Position numbers and translations under genes: made by a program. A stretch of DNA of 64,000 nucleotides from Aestuariimicrobium soli (GTDB taxonomy: Bacteria; Actinomycetota; Actinomycetes; Propionibacteriales; Propionibacteriaceae). The number at the start of each line of letters is the position of its first letter. The stretch's first letter is position 1. Location: positions 456,048 through 520,047 of the forward strand of contig NZ_JBPJSQ010000002.1 in assembly GCF_051192575.1 (NCBI RefSeq), written 5' to 3'. The notes beneath the pieces were generated by a model, which saw only the letters and a list, made by a program, of their open reading frames with translations, was not told the DNA's origin and did not search any database. Below are positions 7,999 through 15,996 of this stretch, piece by piece.

Positions 7999-9012
7999 AT
8001 GACCGACGCGCCCCTCACGCAGGTTCCCCCGATCGTGCAGGTGCGAGACCTCGTCAAGGAGTTCACCCGCCCGGTCACCCCCACGGGGCGCTTCGCCGAG
8101 CTGCGTCGGCTGTTCACCCGCCGCACCTCGACCACCCGGGCCGTCGACGGCGTCAGCTTCGACATCGCCCCGGGCGAGCTGGTCGGCTACCTGGGCGCCA
8201 ATGGCGCTGGCAAGTCGACCACCATCAAGATGCTCACCGGCATTCTCGTGCCCACCTCGGGCGAGATCCTGGTCGACGGACGAGTCCCCTGGCAGAACCG
8301 CCGCGCCAATGCCCTGTCGATCGGCGCCGTGTTCGGCCAGCGCACCCAGCTCTGGTACGACCTGCCGCTGCGCGACTCGCTCGAGCTGATCCGCGACCTG
8401 TACGCGGTGGACGAGGCCGACTACCGCCGCCGGCTGGGCGAGTTCACCGAGCTGCTGGGGCTCGACGAGTTCCTCGACACCCCGGTGCGGCAGTTGTCGC
8501 TGGGCCAGCGCATGCGCGGCGACCTGGTGGCGGCCCTGATCTACGAGCCCAAGGTGCTCTACCTCGACGAGCCAACCATCGGGCTCGACGTGGTCGCCAA
8601 GCAGCGCATCCGCGACTTCATCGCCGAGCTGAACGCCCGCACCGGCACGACGGTGATGCTCACCACCCACGACATGGAAGACATCGAGACGCTCTGCCGT
8701 CGGATCATCCTGATCGACGCGGGCACGGTGTTGTACGACGGCGACGTGACCACCCTCAAGCGGCGCTACATCCCCGACCGCGAGCTGGTGGTCACCCCCG
8801 CCCCCGAGGTCGACCCGCACGACATCACGCCCGAGGGCGGCACCACCATCGTCCGCGACGGTCGGGCGGTCATCTCACACGACCCGGCCACGGTCTCGAC
8901 CCCCGAACTGATCGGACGAGTCACCTCCCGCTGGCAGATCACCGACCTGACGGTCACCGAGCCCCCGCTCGCCGACGTGATCTCACGCATCTACACCGAC
9001 CAGGGCCGATGA
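7999..9012 (+). CDS. ABC transporter ATP-binding protein (ABC-2 exporter)
   Basis: A 337-aa ATPase with Walker A GANGAGKST, a signature variant LSLGQ, Walker B VLYLDEPT with the catalytic Glu, and an H-loop TTHDMED. The region after residue 240 is an extra C-terminal domain typical of ATPases that pair with DUF990-type ABC-2 permeases. It overlaps the first permease gene by 4 nt (ATGA), and that gene overlaps the second by 8 nt, giving an ATPase plus two different membrane subunits. Export of a drug, lipid or polysaccharide is likely but the substrate is unknown. A TAGGGT box 8 nt before the ATG (7985-7990) suggests a leaderless transcript. Confidence 0.93.
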   Translation: MTDAPLTQVPPIVQVRDLVKEFTRPVTPTGRFAELRRLFTRRTSTTRAVDGVSFDIAPGELVGYLGANGAGKSTTIKMLTGILVPTSGEILVDGRVPWQNRRANALSIGAVFGQRTQLWYDLPLRDSLELIRDLYAVDEADYRRRLGEFTELLGLDEFLDTPVRQLSLGQRMRGDLVAALIYEPKVLYLDEPTIGLDVVAKQRIRDFIAELNARTGTTVMLTTHDMEDIETLCRRIILIDAGTVLYDGDVTTLKRRYIPDRELVVTPAPEVDPHDITPEGGTTIVRDGRAVISHDPATVSTPELIGRVTSRWQITDLTVTEPPLADVISRIYTDQGR

Positions 9013-9857
9013 GCACGACCACAACCAGCCCCGGCAGCCACGCGGGATTCCTGACACCGCGGCAACGCACCCTCGCCCTGCTCGGCTTCGCCCGCAACGC
9101 GCTGCGCGAGGGGCTGGCCTACCGTGCCGACCTGGTGATGTCGATGATCAGCCAGGTGGTGCAGGTGGTGCTGCTGATGGTGGTCTGGCGCTCGGTCTAC
9201 GGCTCGGCCACCACCGTCAGCGGCATCTCGCGCGAGCAGGCCGTCAGCTACGCCGTGCTCGCCAGTTCGATGCAGACCGTGATGATGCCGTGGGCGTTCT
9301 CGGGGCTCTACGAACGAGTGCGCACCGGGCAGGTGGGCGTCGACATGACCCGCCCCGTCGGGCTGGTGCCGCAATTGCTGGCGCAGAACCTGGGCACCAT
9401 GCTGGCCCGACTGCCGGTGGCGGCGACCGGCGTGGTGGCCGCCCTGGTCATCGGGGCGATCCGGGTGCCACCGGCGCCGTGGTCGCTCGGGCTGTGGGCG
9501 GTCTCGGCGGTGCTGGGGCTCGCCCTGGGCATGGTGCTCAACCTGCTGATGTCGATGATCTCGTTCTGGTCGCTCGAGATCACCGGCTGGATGATGATCT
9601 ACCGATTCGGCTCCGCGGTGCTGTCGGGGTCGCTCATTCCGCTGTGGTTCATGCCCGGCTGGCTGCGCTCGATCCTCGAGTGGCTCCCCTTCCAGGGCCA
9701 GATGTTCACCCCGCTGGTGATCTTCTTCGGACGAACCAGCTGGCCGAACGCCCTGGAGCTGATGGGGGTGCAGGTGGCCTGGATCGCTGGCTGCTCGGCG
9801 CTGCTGTGGCTGGTCTGGCGGGCGGCCCAGACCAAGGTGGTGGTGCAGGGTGGCTGA
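9009..9857 (+). CDS. ABC-2 type permease, DUF990-like (first subunit)
   Basis: A 282-aa membrane protein with about six hydrophobic helices, including IGAIRVPPAPWSLGLWAVS and LGLALGMVLNLLMSMISFW. The motif YERVRTGQVGVDMTRPV before helix 3 is characteristic of the DUF990/ABC-2 group, where the second subunit carries a matching E-x-EFDRYLLRPV motif. It is translationally coupled to the ATPase gene upstream (4-nt overlap) and to the second permease downstream (8-nt overlap). Confidence 0.88.
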   Translation: MSTTTTSPGSHAGFLTPRQRTLALLGFARNALREGLAYRADLVMSMISQVVQVVLLMVVWRSVYGSATTVSGISREQAVSYAVLASSMQTVMMPWAFSGLYERVRTGQVGVDMTRPVGLVPQLLAQNLGTMLARLPVAATGVVAALVIGAIRVPPAPWSLGLWAVSAVLGLALGMVLNLLMSMISFWSLEITGWMMIYRFGSAVLSGSLIPLWFMPGWLRSILEWLPFQGQMFTPLVIFFGRTSWPNALELMGVQVAWIAGCSALLWLVWRAAQTKVVVQGG

Positions 9858-10692
9858 CTCGTCCACGACCCGCAGCGAGGGCACGCGAGCCCTGCCGTCG
9901 ACCGTGCGCGCCTGGTGGCTGCTCTACCGCACGTCGGCCAAGGCGCAACTGCAGTACCGCGCCAACTTCGTCTCGGCCGTGCTCGGCGGCATCGCCTTCC
10001 AGGGGGTGCAGCTGCTGTTCATCGGCGTGCTGCTCAACCGCTTCCGCACGATCGGCGGGTGGGGGTTCGCCGAGATCGCGTTCATGTTCGGCATGCGGTT
10101 GGCCTCGCACGCCGTCTACATCCTGTTCTTCCAGCCCACGTCGCAGACCGAACAGGTGGTGCGCGAGGGCGAGTTCGACCGCTACCTGCTGCGGCCGGTG
10201 CCCGCCTTCGTGCAACTGCTCACCCGTCGGTTCCCGCTGATGGGGCTGGGCGACGTGGCGCTGGGCGTCGGCACGGTGGTGATCTTCTCGGCGCTGGCCC
10301 CGGTCGAGTGGACGTGGTGGCGCCTGGGCTACCTGGTGCTGGCGGTGATCGGTGGCGGGCTGGTCGAGTCGGCCGTGCAGACCTTCATCGGTTCGTTCGC
10401 GTTCCGGTTCGTGACCGTGCGCAGCGCCTCGTACCTCGTCGACAACGTGATCACGTCGTTCGCTCCCTACCCGCTGACCATCTTCGGCTGGGGGTTGTAC
10501 GTGCTGGTGTTCGCCCTGCCCCTGGGCCTGGTTGCCTACCTACCGGCGACCGCGCTGCTCGGACGAGCCGCCGAGGTGCCGCTGCCCGAGTGGTTCGTGT
10601 GGGGCTCCCCCCTGCTGGGGGTGCTGCTGCTGCTGGCGACCCACGCCTGGTGGCAGCGCATGACCCGGCAGTACGCGAGCCCGGGCAGCTGA
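9850..10692 (+). CDS. ABC-2 type permease, DUF990-like (second subunit)
   Basis: A 280-aa paralogous membrane subunit starting at a GTG that overlaps the previous gene by 8 nt. The motif VVREGEFDRYLLRPVPAF is the family hallmark, and about six membrane helices follow. Together with the ATPase and the first permease it should form a heteromeric exporter. The gene is followed within 10 nt by a 15-bp tandem duplication and a convergent gene. Confidence 0.88.
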   Translation: MADSSTTRSEGTRALPSTVRAWWLLYRTSAKAQLQYRANFVSAVLGGIAFQGVQLLFIGVLLNRFRTIGGWGFAEIAFMFGMRLASHAVYILFFQPTSQTEQVVREGEFDRYLLRPVPAFVQLLTRRFPLMGLGDVALGVGTVVIFSALAPVEWTWWRLGYLVLAVIGGGLVESAVQTFIGSFAFRFVTVRSASYLVDNVITSFAPYPLTIFGWGLYVLVFALPLGLVAYLPATALLGRAAEVPLPEWFVWGSPLLGVLLLLATHAWWQRMTRQYASPGS

Positions 10693-10702
10693 GCGGGGCC
10701 CT

Positions 10703-10732
10703 TCAGGTCTGGTCACCTCAGGTCTGGTCACC
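10703..10732. repeat. 15-bp tandem duplication in the convergent intergenic gap
   Basis: TCAGGTCTGGTCACC occurs twice in perfect tandem (10703-10717 and 10718-10732), directly adjoining the stop codon of the DUF5709 gene. It is probably a replication-slippage duplication; no function is evident. Confidence 0.85.
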
Positions 10733-11218
10733 TCAGCGGGCGGCCGCAGGCTCGTCCCACTCCTCGCCGTCCCACTCCTCGTCATCGGAGTCGTGATCGG
10801 GGTCGAAGACGTGCATGGCGGCCTCCTCGGCCGACGCGGCGCCGCCGGCGAAGCCGACGTCCTCACCGACCTCCTCGGACTCCACGTCATCACCGTTGTC
10901 ACCCCGGCTGGCCGCGACCAACCGGCCGGCGCGGCGTCGTCCGACCTCGCGGGGTTCGTGATCGGGGTTCCAGTCCTCGTGACGACGGACGACCTCGGGC
11001 TCCTCCTGGGTCATGCGCATCTCGAGGGACTCGCCCTGGCGTTGTTCGGCGGCCGTGTTGCCGAAGCCCTCACCCGCCGACCAGTGGTCAGGCGCGATCC
11101 AGCCCTCGTCGAGCGGATCGTTGACCCCACGGTCGATCAGGGTGTCGGCCTGGTCGAGCTGGTCGAGCTGCTCGGAGTCGTCGGGGACGAGTTCGTCTGT
11201 CTCGAATGAGCCTTCCAT
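10733..11218 (-). CDS. DUF5709 family protein
   Basis: A 161-aa acidic, hydrophilic protein without signal peptide or membrane segments. The N-terminal part (DQADTLIDRGVNDPLDEGW then IAPDHWS) and the central ESLEMRMTQEEPEV region match the actinobacterial DUF5709 family as I remember it. The C-terminus is extremely acidic (DPDHDSDDEEWDGEEWDEP). The start at 11218 is chosen where family similarity begins; a longer reading to 11425 would run back through the PadR promoter. Function unknown. Confidence 0.8.
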   Translation of the reverse strand: MEGSFETDELVPDDSEQLDQLDQADTLIDRGVNDPLDEGWIAPDHWSAGEGFGNTAAEQRQGESLEMRMTQEEPEVVRRHEDWNPDHEPREVGRRRAGRLVAASRGDNGDDVESEEVGEDVGFAGGAASAEEAAMHVFDPDHDSDDEEWDGEEWDEPAAAR

Positions 11219-11283
11219 GACCCGATTCTGCCACCGCGCGAGCGTCAGACAAGGGTGAACGGCGAGGATTCTCGAAGGAGTTT

Positions 11284-11310
11284 GCGATATATCGTTGACA
11301 TATCGCGATA
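11284..11310. promoter_or_regulatory. Nested palindromes upstream of padR (probable autoregulatory operator)
   Basis: GCGATAT and ATATCGC (11284-11290 and 11300-11306) form an inverted repeat with a 9-nt spacer, and TATCGCGATA (11301-11310) is a perfect palindrome. A TTGACA -35-like hexamer (11295-11300) sits between the arms. This AT-rich island in GC-rich DNA lies about 115 nt before the PadR gene. PadR proteins commonly repress their own promoters through such dyads; the assignment is inferred from position. Confidence 0.6.
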
Positions 11311-11423
11311 GACCTGTCACAGTTGACTGCAGCGGCGCACCAGAGGGGACGACTCCCCCGCCTCGGTCATCCGACCTCGAGACGAGCGCCGCCCCACCCT
11401 GACTCACTGAAACGAGACACACC

Positions 11424-12080
11424 ATGAAGAACCACTTCCACTCCCATCACCATCCCCACATGCGCCCCGAGGGCGAGGGCGACCACGGTCGCCGCGGGCG
11501 TCGCGGCCCCTCCCCCGAAGGCTTCGGCGGGCCCGGCTTCGGCGGCCCTGGTCTCGGCGGTTTCGGGCGAGGCTTCGGCTTCGGCCCCTTCGGCGGTCCG
11601 GGCTTCGGCCCGGGCGGGCACCGAGGACGCGGAGGCCGCGCCCGCCGCGGTGACGTGCGCCTCGCGGCTCTGCTGCTGATCGCCGAAGGACCGCGCAACG
11701 GATACCAGATCATCCAGGAACTGGGTGAGCGCTCCGAGGGCGCCTGGAAGCCCAGCCCCGGCGCCATCTACCCCGCCCTCAGCCAGCTGACGGACGAGGG
11801 CCTGATCCGCGAGACCGAGGTCGAGGGCCGCAAGGTCTTCGAGATCACCGAGGCCGGCCGGGCCGAGGCGGAGCAGTCCGCCGACCGCCAGGCTCCCTGG
11901 GAGCAGGCCTCCGAGGGCATCGAGGGCTCGCCCGCCGGGCAGCTCTTCCGGGCCTTCGGCAGTCTCGCCCAAGCCGCGAAGGCGGTCGCCCAGACGGGCG
12001 ACGAGGCCCTCGTCCAACAGGCCACCGATCTGGTGACCGACGCCCGCAAGAAGCTGTACTCGCTGCTCGCCGAGCACTGA
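11424..12080 (+). CDS. PadR-family transcriptional regulator with Gly/Phe-rich N-terminus
   Basis: A 218-aa regulator. Residues 1-72 are low complexity: a His-rich start (MKNHFHSHHHPH) followed by Gly-Phe-Pro repeats. The PadR winged helix covers about residues 75-145 (RRGDVRLAALLLIAE, PRNGYQIIQELGERS, WKPSPGAIYPALSQLTDEG), followed by a C-terminal helical dimerisation region. The His/Gly-rich extension is common in actinobacterial PadR proteins located near their own operator or with ABC or membrane genes; it might bind metal, but this is unproven. No transporter gene follows directly, so the target may be mainly itself. Confidence 0.9.
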   Translation: MKNHFHSHHHPHMRPEGEGDHGRRGRRGPSPEGFGGPGFGGPGLGGFGRGFGFGPFGGPGFGPGGHRGRGGRARRGDVRLAALLLIAEGPRNGYQIIQELGERSEGAWKPSPGAIYPALSQLTDEGLIRETEVEGRKVFEITEAGRAEAEQSADRQAPWEQASEGIEGSPAGQLFRAFGSLAQAAKAVAQTGDEALVQQATDLVTDARKKLYSLLAEH

Positions 12081-12120
12081 GACCGGGCCCGATCGACCCA
12101 CCATCCGACAGGATGGGGGC

Positions 12121-13128
12121 ATGGATCGACGCAACCTGCTCACTCTGGCCGGAACGTCGGTCGTGGGAGCCGCCGTCACCCTCACCGGGTGCGGCGGCTC
12201 TTCGTCGTCCGACCAGACCCCCGGGCATACTCCAACGTCCGGCGGACCCACGGCGGACACGTCGGCCTCCCCGAGTGGCGCGTCGTCAACCCCGACACCC
12301 ACCCCGACCCCGACGCCCACGCCGACGTTCGACACCCCGGGCGGCATGCAGCCGGTCAGCGGTGGCGGGCGGCTCGTCGGCTGGTGCGGCCACCCCGGCG
12401 CCCCGGGGCAGGGGCGACTCGGCGTCGGCAACGACCTCGAGAAGCGTGCCGGCGAGATGATCGCCGTGACCAAGCAGTACGAGGGCAGCATGCCCGTGGT
12501 GCCGGTGATGGAGTTGATCGTCACGACGGTGCACGCATCGCCGGGCAAGGACGGCATGTTCCGCACCCGCATCGACGGCGCCCTGATCGACGCCTGGCTC
12601 GCCACGGCTCGTCGGCACGGGTCGCTGTTGCTGCTCAACATCCAGCCCGGGCGGGCCAGGTTCATCGACGAGGTCAAGGCCTACGAGCCCTGGCTGCTGC
12701 AGCCCGACGTCGGCGTGGCGCTCGACCCCGAGTGGGCCGTGCAGGCCGGCCAGATTCCCGGACGGGTCTTCGGTCACACCACCGGCGCCGAGCTGAATCT
12801 GGTCGGCGAGTACCTCTCCGCAATGGTCGCGGAGCACCACCTGCCCGAGAAGGTGCTGGTCTTCCACCAACTCAACCCCGGAGTCGTCCGCGAGGAGAAG
12901 ACCATGAAGGACTTCCCCGGCGTGGCCTGGATCAAGTCGGTCGACGGCATCGGCAGCCCGGGAGCGAAGGTGGCCACCTGGAAGCGGGTGATCGCCTCGA
13001 CCCCGGCCTTCGTCCATCTGGGTTTCAAACTGTTCTACGAGGAGGACGTCGAGACCGGCAAGCGGCTGATGACCCCGGCCGAGGTGATCGCGCTCTCGCC
13101 CACCCCGGCCTACGTCATGTACGAATGA
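12121..13128 (+). CDS. Secreted lipoprotein, glycoside-hydrolase-like fold suspected
   Basis: A 335-aa exported protein. The N-terminus has a twin-arginine-like start (MDRRNLLTLAGTSVV) and a lipobox ending LTGC (Cys near residue 24), so it should be lipid-anchored. A Ser/Thr-Pro linker with (TP)n repeats (about residues 50-70) leads to a 265-aa globular domain with alternating strands and helices (VVPVMELIVTTVHAS, SLLLLNIQPGRARFIDEV, DVGVALDPEWAV, KVLVFHQLNPGVV) that looks like a TIM barrel. The acidic residues at strand ends (ALDPEW) could be catalytic. Related proteins are frequent in actinobacteria; no enzymatic activity is known to me. Confidence 0.75.
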   Translation: MDRRNLLTLAGTSVVGAAVTLTGCGGSSSSDQTPGHTPTSGGPTADTSASPSGASSTPTPTPTPTPTPTFDTPGGMQPVSGGGRLVGWCGHPGAPGQGRLGVGNDLEKRAGEMIAVTKQYEGSMPVVPVMELIVTTVHASPGKDGMFRTRIDGALIDAWLATARRHGSLLLLNIQPGRARFIDEVKAYEPWLLQPDVGVALDPEWAVQAGQIPGRVFGHTTGAELNLVGEYLSAMVAEHHLPEKVLVFHQLNPGVVREEKTMKDFPGVAWIKSVDGIGSPGAKVATWKRVIASTPAFVHLGFKLFYEEDVETGKRLMTPAEVIALSPTPAYVMYE

Positions 13129-13145
13129 GGGACCCCAGCCCCTCG

Positions 13146-13282
13146 GCGTTTGCCTGCCGAACGTGCGTTTGCCCCTGATGCACCAAGGGCAAAGGCACGC
13201 TGGGCAGGCAAACGCGACGTGGGCGGGGCAAACGCGACGTGGGCGGGGCAAACGCGACGTGGACGAGGCAAACGCGCCCTCC
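13146..13282. repeat. Long hairpin followed by a 20-bp tandem array
   Basis: Arms 13146-13174 and 13187-13215 (29 nt each, 26 of 29 complementary, loop of 12) make a strong hairpin. The second arm runs straight into a tandem array with a 20-bp unit, GCAAACGCGACGTGGGCGGG, at 13208, 13228 and 13248 (the last with two changes), and a partial copy at 13268. The array ends beside the TAAGCT box of the next gene. Parts (TTTGCCT-CCGAACGTGC and GGCAAACG units) recur at 63.6 kb, so this is a dispersed element. Confidence 0.85.
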
Positions 13283-13298
13283 CCTAAGCTGTCCCCTC

Positions 13299-13997
13299 GT
13301 GACAGCCACCCCCGCAGCCAGCCCCCGCACCTCCCCCGCCTACGCCGATGCCGGCTCCCCGCACTACGCGATCCTGCTCGCCGGCATCTCGGTGGTGGTG
13401 ATCCTGTCGAACATCGGCGCCTCGAAGGGGGTGCAGTTCGGCCCGGTGATCACCGACGGCGGCTTCTTCCTGTTCCCGCTGGCCTACATTCTCGGCGACG
13501 TGATCACCGAGTTGTACGGAGCCAGGGCGGCCCGGCGGGCCATCGCCATGGGCTTCGTCGCCGCGATCCTGTCGGTGCTGTGTTACTGGGTGGTGATCGC
13601 CCTGCCCGGCTTCGACGACGACTACGGACGAACCAAGCAGGCGGCCCTCGAAACGGCCCTGGGCCCCGTCTGGCAGATCGTGCTGGCCGGCCTGTTGGGC
13701 TACGCGGCCGGCCAGACCCTGAACTCGCTGGTGATGGTGGTGATGAAGCGCCGCAGCGGAGAGCGCGGGCTGTTCGCGCGGCTGGCCTCGTCGACGGGCC
13801 TGGGTGAGTTCGTCGACACGCTGGTGTTCTGCACGGTGGCCGCGACGGCGATCGGCATCACGGGCGTGGGCCAGTGGGCCAACTACACCTTCTTCGGATT
13901 CCTCTACAAGGTGATCGTGCAGTACGCGGCGATGCCGGTGACCGCCTGGGTGATCGGGTGGCTCAAGCGCCACGAGCCGAGTTACCGCCCGTGCTGA
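13299..13997 (+). CDS. yhhQ: VUT family queuosine precursor transporter (YhhQ-like)
   Basis: A 232-aa membrane protein with about six helices and the family motifs ISVVVILSNIGASKGVQFG, FPLAYILGDVITELYGARAARR and the C-terminal STGLGEFVDTLVFCTVA. The family imports preQ0/preQ1, precursors of the wobble nucleoside queuosine. It is convergent with tgt, overlapping its 3' end by 16 nt, so importer and tRNA-guanine transglycosylase sit together. The GTG at 13299 is selected because a TAAGCT box ends 8 nt before it; an upstream ATG at 13239 would translate the tandem repeat. Confidence 0.9.
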   Translation: MTATPAASPRTSPAYADAGSPHYAILLAGISVVVILSNIGASKGVQFGPVITDGGFFLFPLAYILGDVITELYGARAARRAIAMGFVAAILSVLCYWVVIALPGFDDDYGRTKQAALETALGPVWQIVLAGLLGYAAGQTLNSLVMVVMKRRSGERGLFARLASSTGLGEFVDTLVFCTVAATAIGITGVGQWANYTFFGFLYKVIVQYAAMPVTAWVIGWLKRHEPSYRPC

Positions 13998-15238
13998 TCA
14001 CTCGGGTCGTGACCTGGGCCCCGCGAGGCGTAGAACCGCCCCAGGAACTCGGTGCGGAAGGCATTGAAGTCACCCGCGCGCACGGCCGCCCTGATCTGGT
14101 CGACGAGCCGCACCGTGAACCGCTCGTTGTGGATCGTCGCCAGCGTGGCCGCCAGCATCTCCTTGGCCTTGAACAGGTGGTGCAGGTAGGCCCGGGTGTA
14201 GTGGGCGCACGTGTAGCAGTCGCAGTCGTCGTCCAACGGCACGAACGCCCGGCGGGATGCCGAGGTGTTCACGTTGAATCGTCCGTCGTGGGTGTAGATG
14301 GCGGCGTTGCGCCCCACCCGGGAGGGGTTCACGCAGTCGAAGGTGTCGGCGCCGGCCTCGACGGCGGCGAAGAAGTCGTCGGGTTCCGAGATGCCCAACA
14401 GGTGTCGGGGCTTGTCGAAGGGCAGTTCCTCGGCGACCCAGCCGACGATGGTGCCGAGGTTCTCCTTCTCGAGCGCGCCCCCGATGCCGAACCCGTCGAA
14501 GGCCTGACCGTCGATCCGCATGGCCCCGAGGTCGCGGGCGGCCTTGCGCCGCAGGTCTTCGTACTGTGCTCCCTGCAGCACCCCGAACAACGCCTGGTAG
14601 GGCTTGTCGGAACGCTCACGCGTGAGCGAGGCGTGGGCGGCCAGGCAGCGTTCGGCCCACAGCCGGGTGCGTTCCAGCGACTCCTCCTGGTAGGCACGGG
14701 TGTTCATCAGCGTCGTCAGTTCGTCGAAGGCGAAGATGATGTCGGCGCCCAGCTCGTGCTGCACCCGCATGCTCACCTCGGGCGTGAACCGGTGCTTCGT
14801 CCCATCGAGGTGGCTCTTGAAGGTGACCCCGTCGTCGTCGACGTGGGCCATGCGTTCCTTGCCCTCGGCGATCACGTCGTCCGACGAGACCCGCGAGGCG
14901 TCCATGGCCAGCACCTTCTTGAAGCCGGCCCCCAGACTCATCACCTGGAAGCCGCCCGAATCGGTGAACGTCGGGCCGGGCCAGTTCATGAACCGGCCCA
15001 GGCCGCCGGCCTCGTCGACCAGATCGGCGCCGGGCTGCAGGTACAGGTGGTAGGCGTTGGCCAGCACCGCCTGCGCGCCCGTCTCGGCGATCGTCTCGGG
15101 CAGCACGGCCTTCACCGTCGCCTTGGTGCCCACCACCACGAAGGCCGGGGTCTCGATGTCGCCGTGCGGGGTGTGGATGACGCCGGCGCGCCCCAACCCG
15201 TTGTCGAGCACGGCATCGGGGGTGAAGCCGAACGTCAC
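13982..15238 (-). CDS. tgt: tRNA-guanine(34) transglycosylase
   Basis: A 418-aa enzyme that exchanges guanine at the wobble position of GUN tRNAs for preQ1 (or queuine). The substrate-binding TDSGGFQVMS motif and the zinc site CDCYTCAHYTRAYLHHLF are intact. It starts with GTG and overlaps rsmE by 4 nt (GTGA), placing it at the end of the hrcA-dnaJ-rsmE operon, which would put it partly under heat-shock control. With no queuosine biosynthesis genes visible and the precursor transporter next door, salvage of an imported precursor is the likely role. Confidence 0.95.
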   Translation of the reverse strand: MTFGFTPDAVLDNGLGRAGVIHTPHGDIETPAFVVVGTKATVKAVLPETIAETGAQAVLANAYHLYLQPGADLVDEAGGLGRFMNWPGPTFTDSGGFQVMSLGAGFKKVLAMDASRVSSDDVIAEGKERMAHVDDDGVTFKSHLDGTKHRFTPEVSMRVQHELGADIIFAFDELTTLMNTRAYQEESLERTRLWAERCLAAHASLTRERSDKPYQALFGVLQGAQYEDLRRKAARDLGAMRIDGQAFDGFGIGGALEKENLGTIVGWVAEELPFDKPRHLLGISEPDDFFAAVEAGADTFDCVNPSRVGRNAAIYTHDGRFNVNTSASRRAFVPLDDDCDCYTCAHYTRAYLHHLFKAKEMLAATLATIHNERFTVRLVDQIRAAVRAGDFNAFRTEFLGRFYASRGPGHDPSDQHGR

Positions 15239-15996
15239 CGTCGCACCCCCGCCAGTGCCCTCAGCTGCGCGATCGCGACCGCCGCGGCCGTCGACGAGCG
15301 CAGCACGCCGTCGGAGATCACCACCGGGCGAGCCCCCGCCCGGGTCAGCAGCTCCAGTTCCTCGGGGGCGATGCCGCCCTCGGGCCCGACGATCACGGTG
15401 ATCCGTCCGGTCGTGGGCAGGGTGAGTTCGGTCAGGGGTTCGGTGGCGTCCTCGTGCAGCACCAGGGTCAGGTCGTCGTCGCTGCGCTCACCGGTACCGG
15501 CACCGGCGAGCGCGGCCGCCAACTGCTTGGTGGTGAGCACCTCGGCGCCGACGTGAGGCACCCGGAACCGACGCGACTGCTTGGTGGCTTCCCGCGCCGT
15601 CGCCGCCCACTTGGCGAGCCCCTTGTCGACCTTGGCATCCCACCGGACGATCGACCGGTGCGACTGCCAGGCCACGATCTCGTCGCAGCCGATCTCGGTG
15701 AGCAACTCGATCGCAAGTTCGCCGCGGTCGCCCTTGGCGAGGGCCTGCACGGCCCGGAACCGCACCGGCGGTTCGGGGGTCTGCAGCAGTTCGGTCACCT
15801 CGAGGGCCAGCCCGTGCTTGCCCGTCTCGGTCACTGTGCCGCGCACCGCGGAACCGTGGCCGTCGGCGACCAGCACCGACTCCCCCACCCGCAGGCGCTT
15901 CACGACGGCAGCGTGTCGTCCCTCGTCCCCGACCAGGTCGACCCGCGACCCGACCCGGGCGCCGGCGATCTCGCCGAGGAAGAGTGGGTCGGTCAT
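15235..15996 (-). CDS. rsmE: 16S rRNA (uracil(1498)-N(3))-methyltransferase RsmE
   Basis: A 253-aa SPOUT methyltransferase that makes m3U1498 in helix 44 of 16S rRNA. The SAM-knot motif VIVGPEGGIAPEE and the downstream VLRSSTAAAVA are clear, as is the family motif REATKQSRR. It overlaps dnaJ by 4 nt at its start and tgt by 4 nt at its end. rsmE behind dnaJ is the standard actinobacterial order. Confidence 0.95.
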   Translation of the reverse strand: MTDPLFLGEIAGARVGSRVDLVGDEGRHAAVVKRLRVGESVLVADGHGSAVRGTVTETGKHGLALEVTELLQTPEPPVRFRAVQALAKGDRGELAIELLTEIGCDEIVAWQSHRSIVRWDAKVDKGLAKWAATAREATKQSRRFRVPHVGAEVLTTKQLAAALAGAGTGERSDDDLTLVLHEDATEPLTELTLPTTGRITVIVGPEGGIAPEELELLTRAGARPVVISDGVLRSSTAAAVAIAQLRALAGVRR

